A program made the position numbers and the translations under genes. DNA of 64,000 bases, from assembly GCA_038503035.1 (NCBI GenBank), contig JAVSML010024581.1, forward strand, positions 97,379 to 161,378, in the 5' to 3' direction. This document shows, piece by piece, positions 47,370 to 58,745 of this stretch (positions are counted from its first letter, which is position 1; each line of letters opens with the position of its first letter). The stretch is from Crocodylus rhombifer. Lineage: Eukaryota; Chordata; Crocodylia; Crocodylidae. The notes under the pieces were generated by a model that saw nothing but the letters and a program-made list of their open reading frames with translations, was not told the DNA's origin and made no database searches.

Positions 47370-47392
47370 CTCTAAAATGTCATGTATTTAAA

Positions 47393-47600
47393 GATTCATA
47401 GATGTTAATGCTAGAAGGGCCTATTAGATCATGTGTTCTGAGCTCAAAAACACTAGATGCCCAAAGTGGGCCTGAAACTCACCATCCTGACTGAGGGGTT
47501 CCTGTTGTCCCAGCAAGTGGGCTAGACTCATAAGTAGTGAGCATGGTGGGACCCAGGATCCTGGGCTTGACAAATCATTGGGATGGCTCAGGCTACAACT
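47393..47600 (-). mobile_element. Diverged CR1-like tail
   Basis: TTCATAGATGTTAATGCTAG, AAGGGCCTATTAGATCATGT and following resemble the complement of a CR1 3' end of another subfamily. The right boundary is uncertain. Confidence 0.55.
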
Positions 47601-50600
47601 ACATCCTTTTGGGTTTCAGCATTGTTGGAATGACTGTTTTGTTGAAGTCACTGTAGAAGAGGGAGTTTGGGGTCTGCATTTTAGGCTGACAGCAGGTCCT
47701 CTGCTGGTAGAAATTGTCAGAGATTCTTTCACTTCCACTGAGGGCTTCACTTTGCATGAGCTGAGGATATGGCCAGAGTCTTTAACAGTTACATAAATAG
47801 GTAACAGCTTGAGTCAGTGAGAAAACCCCACCCTTTTCCTGCAGTTTTGCCTAGAGAGGCTATGTCACTGTGATGCTTTATCACAACTACAAGTGAAACA
47901 TGAGAAAACAAGGTGATCTGGCTTGCATTTGTGGGGAGGGTGAGCATGTGTTAGAAGGTTGGTATTTTTAATTAATTTGTTTAAGCAAAAAGAAATGAAT
48001 CAGACCTGAATTTTATTTTCATGGGTTTAACTATGGTTATCTTATGAGTGGTTTGACTGGAAATGGCAATGTGCACACTGTCCCAATAGTCTTACTGTTC
48101 TCTATACTGTATTGAAATTGAAACAGTCTTGTGAGTATGTCTGTTGACTTTGACTAATCAATAGCCTGACATTTCACCAAAGCTGGTTTTTATAGACACC
48201 TGTGGTCTACTGTGTTGTTTAGAGCCTGGCTGATTTCACAGAATAATTTAACTTGCAACAGAATGGACATGACAAGGCTAGGAAGGATAAGAGGATGGCT
48301 TGGCCCTGAAAGATAAGTGTTGTGTTCAGGGGTTGTGTGTGTGAAAAATGGGTCACTTGCAGCAATTCTAGTGTCCTTGTGTATAGTGTCTTTTCATGCC
48401 AGGATATCCCAGGCACCTGTCAAAAATGGTGGTGAGTTATGAATACTCAACCATTACCTACAGACACTGGCTAATTCTCCCTAAGTCTTGTTTAATTTTT
48501 TTATAGTAACCAGGATCCTATAATCTTAGTACTACAGTTGGTTAATTACAATAAAGCCCTGATCCAAGAACATCATCAAGCACACCATCAAGCTCATGAG
48601 CAATCCCAAAGATGCCATCAGGGCTACCTCTGGCTACTCCTTACAGAAAGGCAGATGCATAAATGCTTCTCTGCATCAGGGTCTAAATTTGTACACTGGG
48701 CCATGTTACCCTTCTAGCTGAGTGTTGATGAAACCCTGCTGCATATTGTGAGAGAAAATGCATTCAGTAGCTCTAAGCCTTTTCGGATAGTGTGGAATAT
48801 AAATCTAAATAATAACAACTGTTGCAAAAGTTGTTTTTACCTTTATTAAAGTCCAGTTGAAGCTGGCAGTTAGGAGAGGCCCAGGATGGGAATTAATTAC
48901 TCTTTGGACTGAGTGACATTGCTGGGACTCAGTAGATCAGTAATAATGCTTAGTGCTTTTCAAACATTCATCCAGACCCCCCTGAGTTAGTTTATACAGA
49001 CTAGAGAAGCCAGGTTGCAGAATAAGGCTCCTTCTGGCTTCTTGTTGGGACATGAAAGTGTTCCAGAGATCAGCACACATCATTGTAAATGTAGACAAAG
49101 AACAAATGATATATAGCGACAGTACCCTCTGCCCTCTGGGCATAGCAATCTCATTGCTTTTCTGCTGGCCTGAGATAATCTGCCATTAATCTACCCCATG
49201 AAGCACAGGATATCAAATAACCTGAGAGCCATCGTGCAGGCACCTTCCCAGTTCCATGTCCTCATGGAAATAAAGGAAATAAAGTTTGCAATAAATAGTC
49301 TCCATCAGAACTTAAGGCATTATTTTCCTGGGGGCAGCAAAACCTGCTTCTCCCGGCAGTTTCTTTCTTTCTCACCAGCTACATCCCTGGAGGTCTCCGT
49401 TTGGCTCTGGATCTGGGGCTTCCCCTTCCTGACTGGCAAGAGATTTAATTTCTTTCCTCAGGAGGACAGCCAGAAAAGCCAGACATACAACTCTGCTGCC
49501 CTGGGCAACCCAGCAAACTTCCAGCTCTGCCAGCCCGCAGTCTGACTTGCTTGCACAGGCACTTTCCGAACATTTTGCTACCCACACATGTCCATCCATT
49601 TTATTGCCTGTAGAATAAAAGTTGTCTCTCTTGCCTCCTCTTTGTGTTCTGCTCTACACTGCTTCAGTTGGAGGGCTCTTCTCCTGTGATAAGTAGCTAC
49701 AGCACTTTCCTAGAGGTGATTCAGGTACTCTGCAGATTTTCCACTGAAAGGTTTAACCCCTTTCTGTGTCAAGCTGAGCCTGGAGTTGCATACATCTGGT
49801 TACAGTGATTACCTCCATCTGTCTGTGCTCTGGCTAGCTCTGGCTTTCAGCCTCCCTTTTCTTCAGGAGCCAACCCCCTCAGAAATAACTGCTGCTGTGG
49901 CAGGTGGGTAAAGTTCTATTTATTTCCAATGGTCTAATATTGGAACTGCAACTATTTTCTGGACAGCTAGAAATGCACACATTAGAGTGCTGTATGTAAG
50001 AAAAAGCACCCAATGCCTAGCCTGCAAGGGAGCCCATGCCCTCCAAAGGCAAGGGAAGAGAGGGATCTACAGTGTGTTTCCTTCTTTGGATGGCAGCTCG
50101 CCAAGTTAAGCACGTTAGAAGTGATAAAAACGTCTCTGTGGAACCCGTAAACTGGGGCATACGGGTTTCCTCTTCAGACCTGTATGCGTCTTGCAGCCCT
50201 TTTGAACTGACCTGAAGTGCAGCAACCTATAAGGTGGAAGTGCCTCTTATGAGTGTGGTTAATTGTAAACAGCTTGAGGTGAAAAGGGGGAGCCTGAAAA
50301 AAACGAAACAGAACGCTGCTTTCTGTTATGAGAGATTAACATTATTTCTTCTGTGGCCTTGCTTTCTTTACACAGCTGCGTAACGGGCTGCAGTAGCAAG
50401 AGATAGGAGAAATAACATTTTAACACAGAAGTGCCACGTGCTCTGTAGAATGTATTCACATGCATGCACCTAGACTGTGCATTTGCACACATGGCAGAGC
50501 CATTGTCTTGGCAAGCATCAGGAACTGAACCACCAAATCCCAGAGCTAAAAATATGACTTGTGCAAGCTCAAGCTGAAAGTCCAGACTGATGGGGGAGCA

Positions 50601-50652
50601 TGGGGCCAGGAAAGGGATGTGTAGACATTTTACGCCAAACCCATGTTGTAGA
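47601..50652. other. Intron 2 stretch, nothing recognised
   Basis: Ordinary intron with short frames and no recognisable element. The 115-codon frame at 49198-49545 has no domain or exon-like flanks. Confidence 0.45.
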
Positions 50653-50880
50653 CTAGTGATTCTCAGCTAGGGTGTTGTGGCACTGAGGGGCGCCTTGAGA
50701 TCCTTTTGGGAGTGCTGCAACGTGCAGTGCAATGCTAGCACTAAGTGTGCTAACATGATTCACAAGATGAACACAGAGATTTCAGATTTCAAATCAGAAT
50801 TCATAACGTTAAAAAAATTCAGTTGGGCTTTTTCTGAGTTCTTTGCAACAGAAAAATTGCTCTAGTGTTTTTTACAAACA
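50653..50880. mobile_element. hAT-like fragment related to 1-310
   Basis: It starts CTAGTGATTCTCAGCTAGGG, as hAT termini do, then GGCGCCTTGAGATCC and an AT-rich body that parallels bases 20-235 of the window to GAAAAATTGCTCTAGTG. The far terminus is missing; a CA run follows at 50880. Confidence 0.7.
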
Positions 50881-51510
50881 CACACACACCCGGGGTGAAT
50901 GCTCTGACCTCTTCCTCACTACACTGGCTGCACTGTTAATAGTCTGTATGCCAAATCCTGAAGTCTTGATTCATTTTTTTTCCTGTCTTTACTCAGACAA
51001 ATTCCCACTGAAGTCCACAGAAGTCTTGCTTGAGGGTAATTTGCTTTGGCTTTTTGCTTCATTAAAATCACAAGCATTACAGGATTCTTTGATAACTGAG
51101 ACCAAAGCAAGAAAACAGTTAACTGTTGGAGCTGGGAGAAGCTGCTGAATGTTTAAACCAACAGCCAAATCCATTGGTTTACACCAACAAAAACAAGTCT
51201 TGTCATTAAACTGGTCAGTCATGGGTTGGCAAAGTAGTTAGCAATGGTGGGTGTGTGGCTTTCATTAGAAAATCCACAACCAAGCAACATGTCTTGTGTT
51301 TCATTTCAAACCAGATATCTAGCCTGAGGCTTGTTGTCTCAACAGCTTTTGGAAGATATCGACTAGTTGGGCCAATGGACATGGTGGGAAAAGTGGTCAT
51401 AAGTGTGTGTTTGAGGCCAGGATGGATTATTTACTTAAGATCCCACAATCCATCTGAGTGGACCTGCCAAGAGCAGAGGAGATGCCATATTGTAAGAATC
51501 TGTCCTTTAG

Positions 51511-53218
51511 TTCATCATCTTCATGAATGATTTGGATGATGGGATCAAGTCCACACTTAACAAACTTGCTGAGGATACCAATTTGGGTGAAACTGCAGAC
51601 ACTCTGGAGCAGGGGTGGGCAAAATACTGCCCACAAGCCAGAACCAGCCCACAGAGGGATTTGAAACAGCCTGTGGCGAGTCCCTCAGTCCTGACTGGTC
51701 CAAGCACCATCTGGCCTGTGGCACGTGTTCTGCTACCTGCAGGCATTCAGCAGGGTTGAGGCCCCTCTGCTGCTGGACTCCATTTCTAGGCAGTAGTGGC
51801 TCCTTCTGGCTGCCAACCCTGACCCTTGCCCCCATAGAAACTGGTGGGGACCTGCGCAGCCAGCCCCAACCCCACCCCCACCCCTCCAGACTGGGCCACC
51901 CACAATGAGCAGCAGCAGCAGCAGCACCCAGGCAGAAGCTGCTGCTGGGCACGGGAAAAGTGGCCATCCCCCCTTACTGCTGCTGGGCCCTTTTTGCTGT
52001 GGCTTCTCAGACCCCACACCCAGGCTGCCCTGCAGCTCCTCTCTGCCACTATTACCATCACCACCACCACCAGTGCTGCCTCCAGCCTGCCCAGCAGGGC
52101 AGCGGTGACAGTGGAGAGGAGCCACAGGGAAGCCCAGGCAGCAAGAAAGGTGGGGCAGGCATGGGGCTGGGAATGGGGTATGAGCTTGGGTCCCAGCTCA
52201 CCCACTTCAGTTGGGGTGAGTCTGGGATGGGATGGGGCTGTGTGCTCATCTGCTACTGGGCACTGGTGGCAGTGGCAGAAAGGAGCTGTAGGGCCCATGG
52301 GCTCCAGGTTTAGTGAGCTGTTGTGGTGTGGGGGAGGGGTGCTGACTAGCCCACAACAGCTCCCCAAAACTGTCTGTGTGGCCCACGGGCTCAAATAATT
52401 GCCCACCTCTGCTCTGGAGGGTAGGTTTAAGATCCAGGATGACTTGGATAGACTGGAGAAATGGTCCATGATCAGTGAGATGAAATTCAGCAAGGACAAA
52501 GTACAAAGTTCTGCACTTGGGATGGAATAACTGCATGCACAAATACAGACTGGGGAATAACTGGCTAGGCTTCAGTATTGCAGAGAAGGATCTGGAGGTT
52601 ACAGTAGACCATAAGCTGAATATGAGTAAACAGTGTGCTGTTGATGCAAAAAAGCCAACAGCTTCCTGGGTTGTATTAACAGGAGAGTCATTTGCAAATC
52701 AAGGGAAGTGATTCTTCTGCTCTGTTCAGCACTGGTGATGCCTCACCTGGAGTACTGTTCAGTTTTGAGCCCCATACTTCAAGAAGGATATTGGCAGTTT
52801 GGAAAGAGTCCAGCACAGGATAACAAAAATGATCAGGGGCCTGGGAGGCAAAATTTATGAGGAAGGGCTGAAAGAACTGGAGCTATTTAGTCTGGAGAGG
52901 GGGGGATGTGATAATAGTCTTCAAATACTTGACATGATTATAGAGAGGATGGAGATTTCTCTGTGGCTTTAGGGGGAAGGACAGGGGACACTGGCCCCAA
53001 GCTGCAGCAGTGGAAATTTAGGTTGGAGGCTGGGAGGATGGTCAGGCAATGAACAGGCTACTTTGAGAAGCTGCAGAATCTCCATTCTTGGAAACTTCCT
53101 AAATTAGGTTAGATAGATATTTGGCAGGGATTGTTTATTCAGGGATGATCCTGCCTTAAATAGGAAGCCAGACTAGATGACTCTATGAGGTCCCTTCCAG
53201 CCCTACTTTCCTATGATC
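51511..53218 (+). mobile_element. CR1 LINE split by a hAT insertion
   Basis: The copy starts inside RT (codons reading MNDLDDGIKSTLNKLAEDTN, the FADD box changed to LAED), is interrupted at 51610-52411, and resumes with CAGGATGACTTGGATAGACT. The part at 52517-52711 reads STAEKDLEV-like CR1 sequence (here FSIAEKDLEVTVDHKLNMSK). The 3' end carries CTAGATGACTCTATGAGGTC and stops near TTTCCTATGATCC. Many stops and frame changes are present. Confidence 0.92.
51610..52411. mobile_element. hAT-type nonautonomous transposon in CR1
   Basis: The element starts CAGGGGTGGGCAAAATACTG and ends with the complement of CAGAGGTGGGCAATTATTTG. A perfect 8-bp duplication, CTCTGGAG, flanks it at 51602-51609 and 52412-52419. 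The 802-bp GC-rich body (with CAGCAG runs near 51906) has open frames up to 237 codons on the minus strand but no transposase motif. It is the longest such element in the window. Confidence 0.95.
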
Positions 53219-53474
53219 CTAAGAACTCTCAGAACATGCTGTCTGGAAGCCTCATTTTGTGCTTTTCTGATTACAAAACAATCAGGCCTCATTTTCTGTT
53301 TTGTTCCTTTTAGGGAAATTCAGTTCCAAAACTATGTTTTTGTAGCTGGTTGTAATGGGTTGAACTAAACCCTAGACGCTCTCAAAATTTGAGAGAGTTT
53401 GGGTTTAAATACACATTTTATAATAGGCCCTTCTTTCTGGAAAAGGTTGAGGCAGCAGTCTACATCCAGACACT

Positions 53475-53526
53475 CCTAAGCTTACGAGGTTCCTTCCAGC
53501 CCTAATGTCTATGAAATCTATGAAAC
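53475..53526 (+). mobile_element. CR1 LINE 3' tail fragment
   Basis: ACGAGGTTCCTTCCAGCCCT followed by AATGTCTATGAAATCTATGA is a CR1 3' terminus with its short tail repeat, here ATGAAATCT. Only about 50 bases remain. Confidence 0.8.
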
Positions 53527-54809
53527 TTTGGGAAAGATCTGTCTTAGTCTTGACCTGTAGGGTATGGGCCCATATCTTGTTTCTAACAGGAATTTTATAG
53601 GACTTGTTAAGCCTATGACTGTGTCACTGTATTTCCATGAATGGTAGTTAGCATCTGATTGAGTTAAATTCTTCTGGCCCAGTTCAGCCTTCTACATCTG
53701 GGGAGCGGATGAAGATAGACAAGGTGCTTTACTTAAAGGAACCAAGTTCACACCATTCCCCACCCACCTGGATCAAATAATTACAAAGGTTGCAATGGCA
53801 CTACACTGACATGTTTAGTCCTTATAGGTGTGGAAGTTAGACTTGCACTTGCAACCACTATGTCAAACATGGGGTGTTGCTAGCAGGGACCTAGAATGGT
53901 TTCCACAGATTTGGATTTTTTTCTTTTAAGAACTATACTAGACTTAAATGTATTGCCCTCTTTCTTCCTTTCTGCACAGCAGATCAGTGAACCATGAATT
54001 CATGGCCACATTGGCATCAGTGATGAGTCTTTTCTATGGGACTCCTGTTAACATTCTGTCTCCAACTTGAACTAATTTCTCTACCAGTGACAGTCACTCC
54101 TCTCTGGATTGGCCAGCACTGATTTTTGTCTCTGAAGCTTCAGAAAGATACTTCTGAAGAGCGAATTCTTTACCTCTGAAATGCACACATTTCACTAGGT
54201 GTTATGTGCTGCTATTGCAAACTCCCTGGGGCAATGGGTGGTCTTTCTATTAAAGTACTGTACAGGATATAGTCCAGTGAAGCACTAATTTCTTTTTACT
54301 TTAAGCATTATCACAATACTAATAAAAGCATATTTTATTCCCAGAAAAGGATCTTCCTGGATCAAGCAATCTGCCATCCTTCCTATTTACAATCCATGCC
54401 AGGAAAACACTGCCAGACTCTCACTATGCTTTTAAGTCACACAGTATAAACATTTCATTCCAGTGAAACGTGGCTTCATTTGGGTTTATTTTGCCCCTCT
54501 CCTTTACAGTTGTGGATAAGCACTCTTGTTTCAATGACAAAAAGCAAGTGCCTTGTGTTTCTTACTTTTCCCCACTGTGATTGTATTAACCCTTGGTACA
54601 TTGTGAGGGTCATAACCCAAGGTGGACACATTTTGGTGGAAATTTTATGGAACTATCAGCAGCAAATCACTGCATGGTAGATAACCTGGGCCAGTGCCAA
54701 AGACACGGTTATGGCTAACACCAAACTTCACAGTTCTAGGTAAATAAACATCCACTAACATATTTTCATTGCTTTTGTCTGGGCTGTTTAAGTGAGCATC
54801 ATAATCTCA

Positions 54810-54870
54810 TTTTATGGAAGGGAACATTAAGACACAGAAGTTCAGAGCAACATTTTCTAACATGCCCACT
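54810..54870 (-). mobile_element. MIR-like SINE remnant
   Basis: CATTTTATGGAAGGGAACAT then TAAGACACAGAAGTTCAGAG parallels the complement of the MIR core (TTTTACAGATGAGGAAACTG, AGGCACAGAGAGGTTAAG). It is a short, diverged piece. Confidence 0.5.
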
Positions 54871-57800
54871 GGTTTGGGATACTTCCATTATGTGTGTCCA
54901 TCTTAAGATGTGCAAATGTCTGCTTTGCCAAAGGCTGTGCACATCTGTGGCTGCTTTGGATTTCAGCTAGAATTGTAGATGCTCAGTACTTCTTAATTAT
55001 CAGACCCAGGTATCTTGGACACCTGGAATTTGAGGTACCCAGAATTAATGGCCAGTTTGACAAATGTTGATTTAAATGAGTTGCAGGCAGTATTGATGGT
55101 AAGGAACTCGGAGGTTCTTGGCACTCAGTCCTGTGCTCAGCCAGAAGACTATCTCCCCAGTGTCCCAGAAGCATGTGGCCACCATTCAGACGCATGCACC
55201 AGCCCTTAAAAGATCTGAAACTCCTTTTTTCTATTTCTTATTTGAAAGTGACTTTATAGCCTGTTTCTTTCAGGCAAGCAGAAAATAAGAGAATGCAGAA
55301 AACAACACGTGATTCAGTTTGCTGTAGAGCAGCTTAGTTTACAGGAACTGGCTACTCAGTACAGTACATGCTGTGAAATAACAATTCTAACTTGGCACAT
55401 ATTGGAAGGAAAGAAGTGACTAAGCAATACAATTGATTAATACTGGTAGCCATTTACAGCAGGTACGGGAAGCTTCCATGCACACTGTATGTATGGGTTA
55501 GTGAATTGTCACCGGAGAAGTACAAACCTTTCAGGGCACAGTGTGGACCTCCTTTCAGAGCCCTCAGGGCCAGCTGTGAGTAAGGGAAGAACCCAAAGCT
55601 GGTGGTACTTGCCCTTGGGACACACCACAGTCTGGGCTGCCTCTGGGTAAAGGAGGTGCTGTGCAGGGCTGGATCACAGTGCAAGGGATGCAAAGGAGAG
55701 ACAGCAGTCATGGCCTGGAGCAGCTGGCATGGGGATACCTACATAAGGTAGGTGTTTACTGGGACAAGGAAGGACATTGACAAGGGCTCATTAGCATCAT
55801 GAAACAGTAGTGATAGCATGCTATTAGATAGAGAGCAATGGTGAGGTTCGTGATGGCAAAAGATACAGTACATGGGTCTGAATGCTGAATTGTAGCATTG
55901 CTAAAGAAGATAAGGCTCAGATTTCAAAAGTGCTGAGCACTGACTGTTGCCACTGAAGTCAACAGGATGTGAGGATACTCTCTAGCTTGGGCCTTTTGGG
56001 GTACCTCCTAGAAAAATAACTGTGCCTCTCAGTACAGGCAGATGCATTCACCAGAGAACAGGGTGCACTTTGCTTTGTGTTCAGATGGCCAAATCACAGA
56101 GGAAGTTCTTACTTTCTCTACCCCTTCCCACTACATATATTATTGGCAAGCCCCAGTCGGAGACTAAGAGCCTTCCACAATGCTCCCCTCATGCAACAGG
56201 CCATAAGCTTCTTTTCTTATCTCAGGCCATCTCATGTAGCAGCTCAGTAGCCTTTTACTCCCTCTCTATCCCCTTTTTTGGTAAGCTGGTTGTTAGGCCC
56301 AATGACCATGTCACCTCTCCCAAACAAGGCCTTGGTAGCAGAGCGGAGGAGAGAAATTTGCTTCCTGCCTTCATCGGTTCCTGCCCCCTGGCTGTTGCTT
56401 CAAGGAACTGCAGGACAGTTCCCTCACAGATAGTCATTCTTACGTAGTCAATACAATACCTAAGCTCCCTGGGAAATTCAGATATGATTTGCCTGTCTGA
56501 AGTAGCCAACAGCGTAAAGTGCCATCAGGGAAAAGCGGCCACTACCCTTGATGGTGATAGTGTGTCACTGTCCCATGACTGGTCATGGGGAAAAATGAGC
56601 AACTTTGGAAGTCACAGGGCAAATTACGGACTGATGGGAGCAGGGAGCACTGGTTACTCCAAGGACAGAGGATGTGTCCTGTTGGGTGGGTGTCAGCCTC
56701 AGCAGTGTTGAGAGAGATCTGATATAGAAAGGGAAATAAAGCCTGTTATAAATAGAAGGGGCTAAATCATTGGATGTTTTGTGGTCTGGGACCTATGTCC
56801 AAACCAGGGCTGGAAGAACAGCACTTGGCAGGAAGGGTAAGTAACGGGGTGAAGCCAGAGGTGATTGTGTGAGTTTAGGAAAAACTTGTAGAGTAGAGGG
56901 TATTACAGAAATGTTCTCTATATGCTTTCTGTCTAGCGGTTGTGCACATCACAAAGGGGCCTGAACACCTTCAGACCGCTTAGGAAGGTGGCAGAAGGAA
57001 AGCACCCCTAGAAAATACAGTCTTACTATGAGGAAATTAAAATATTGTTTGTCAAGCTGTCACAGATTTAAATTACTTGGCAACATCCCTTTAACTGAAA
57101 AACTGAGCAGAGCATCAGAAGGGAGCAAATGGTAGTCTAGGGGAAGTCCTTTCGTGTGGGGGCCTAGCGTACATTTTTAGGTTCTAGTGTAAGAATTTCC
57201 CTTTCTAGTAAATATCTCAGGCAAGCTAAAATTTCCTGAAGGCATACTGATATTTAAGAGACTGTTGGGGACGAGGAAATGCTGACCAGAAATTTGCTTT
57301 GTAATTAAGACATTCCTCTTTCTTCTGAACTGTAATGATAGCACACACAGCTGAATCTCCACTGGTTCATACCTCACAAACCATATGCAGCTTGTGCAGA
57401 GTATACATTTTTGCTACTGGGGAAGGGTAGTTGTTAACTCAGCTTAAAGGCGGGAAAACTAATTAACTCTTTTCTGATAGCCAAAAGAGCCACTATGAAA
57501 GTATTGCTTATGTTACCAGGTGTTTGCAAAACTCTCAAAGCTTCTGATGGTAAGTGAGGAAATCATTATTTTAAAGGTTTGTGTTGGTTTTTAGTTTTTA
57601 AATTTGATACAATATTAAAACTATTGTGATCAGTGTGGATAAATTCCTAAAAGTTTTTATCCATTATTCTAGAGGCTAAAGCAAACTTCAGTATAGGGGA
57701 ACAATAAAGAGAACTCCGGTCAGGTGGGAATGATTCAAGAATCCCTCTTCTTATGGGCTGTGGCCTTATTTGCCACAGATCTAGCCCTATTGAACATTAT

Positions 57801-58664
57801 TTGGCTGCTAACTGACTTGCCTTTCCTTAGAGACAGTTTATGTTGCTGAAAGTTATATGCTGTTAGCTGTGTCTCTGCTGAATAAAAATTAAGGCATTTC
57901 CAAGCACACCAAGGTCTGTTTTGCTTGATAGTAAGCTTTGCCATTTTTGTTTTGCTGGAGAGTGTGCGCTTAAGGACTGCGTTACTTAAAGGAGTAAGTC
58001 CTAGACTAAATCTAAAACTACTTGGATGACCCTTGACCGCAGTTGATTTTTGGGGGAAGACAGGGTGTTAGGATTCTGTTCACAGTTTGTGGTTTAACAT
58101 AATGCTATCTAATCAAGACCTCAGACATTTCTCAATCTCTCAAGGAGTCTCTTAAAGAATGCTGCTTTAACTGCTGGCTATTTCTCTCTTTTGCTTTCCT
58201 CCCACTAGTCTGCTGCATAGAGCTAAGCTAGCATAGCTGTCTGTAAGTTTAAAAAAAACCTTAATTATGCTAAATCATTGTGCTAAATCACTGTCTGTTA
58301 AACTGCTGCTCTGAAATGTCTTGTGGGTCTCATGGAAATAGCAGATGTTAAAACTCAGCAGCAGAGAGGAAGGCTTAACTTCTAGAGGAAAACCCACAAT
58401 ACATCAAAACAATGAGGTCCAATCTTGGCTTCAAATTTTGTCGTTGCTTCTTTAACACCAGTTACCAAATCTGCAGCAGGATACATGTAGTTCTGCAAGC
58501 TTTAAAAATATATTTTTTTGCTAGTAAAATACTCTAGCAAGTGTTCTTATCCCTACCTGGGAAGTATATCAAGAATGAGAGCCTGATGCTTACCTCCAGC
58601 TAAAGCAATAGCTGCTTTAGTCCAGCTAGCAGGATTGGACTTTTGGAGCCTGAGATTCCATATA

Positions 58665-58745
58665 GTTTCATAGTTGGTAGGGTTGGAAGGGACCTGAGCA
58701 GATCATCAAGTCCGACCCCCTGCCATGGCAGGAAAAAGTATGCTA
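58665..58745 (-). mobile_element. CR1 LINE 3' tail fragment
   Basis: The + strand reads GTTTCATAGTTGGTAGGGTT, GGAAGGGACCTGAGCAGATC and GACCCCCTGCCATGGCAGGA, the complement of a CR1 3' end very like the tail of the copy at 4198-5732. Confidence 0.9.

Larger units (their letters stand above)
53219..58664. other. Intron 2, distal part
   Basis: Holds the CR1 tail at 53475-53526 and the MIR-like piece at 54810-54870. TTTCAAAAGTGCTGAGCACT near 55922 resembles a reptile foldback repeat. Frames at 56022-56447 and elsewhere have no known domain. No ITPKB exon was recognised. Confidence 0.5.

Noticed and set aside
51786..52499. 237-codon minus-strand frame as a transposase
   Set aside because: It overlaps a GC-rich nonautonomous hAT body; no hAT transposase motif (such as the dimerisation region) can be seen.
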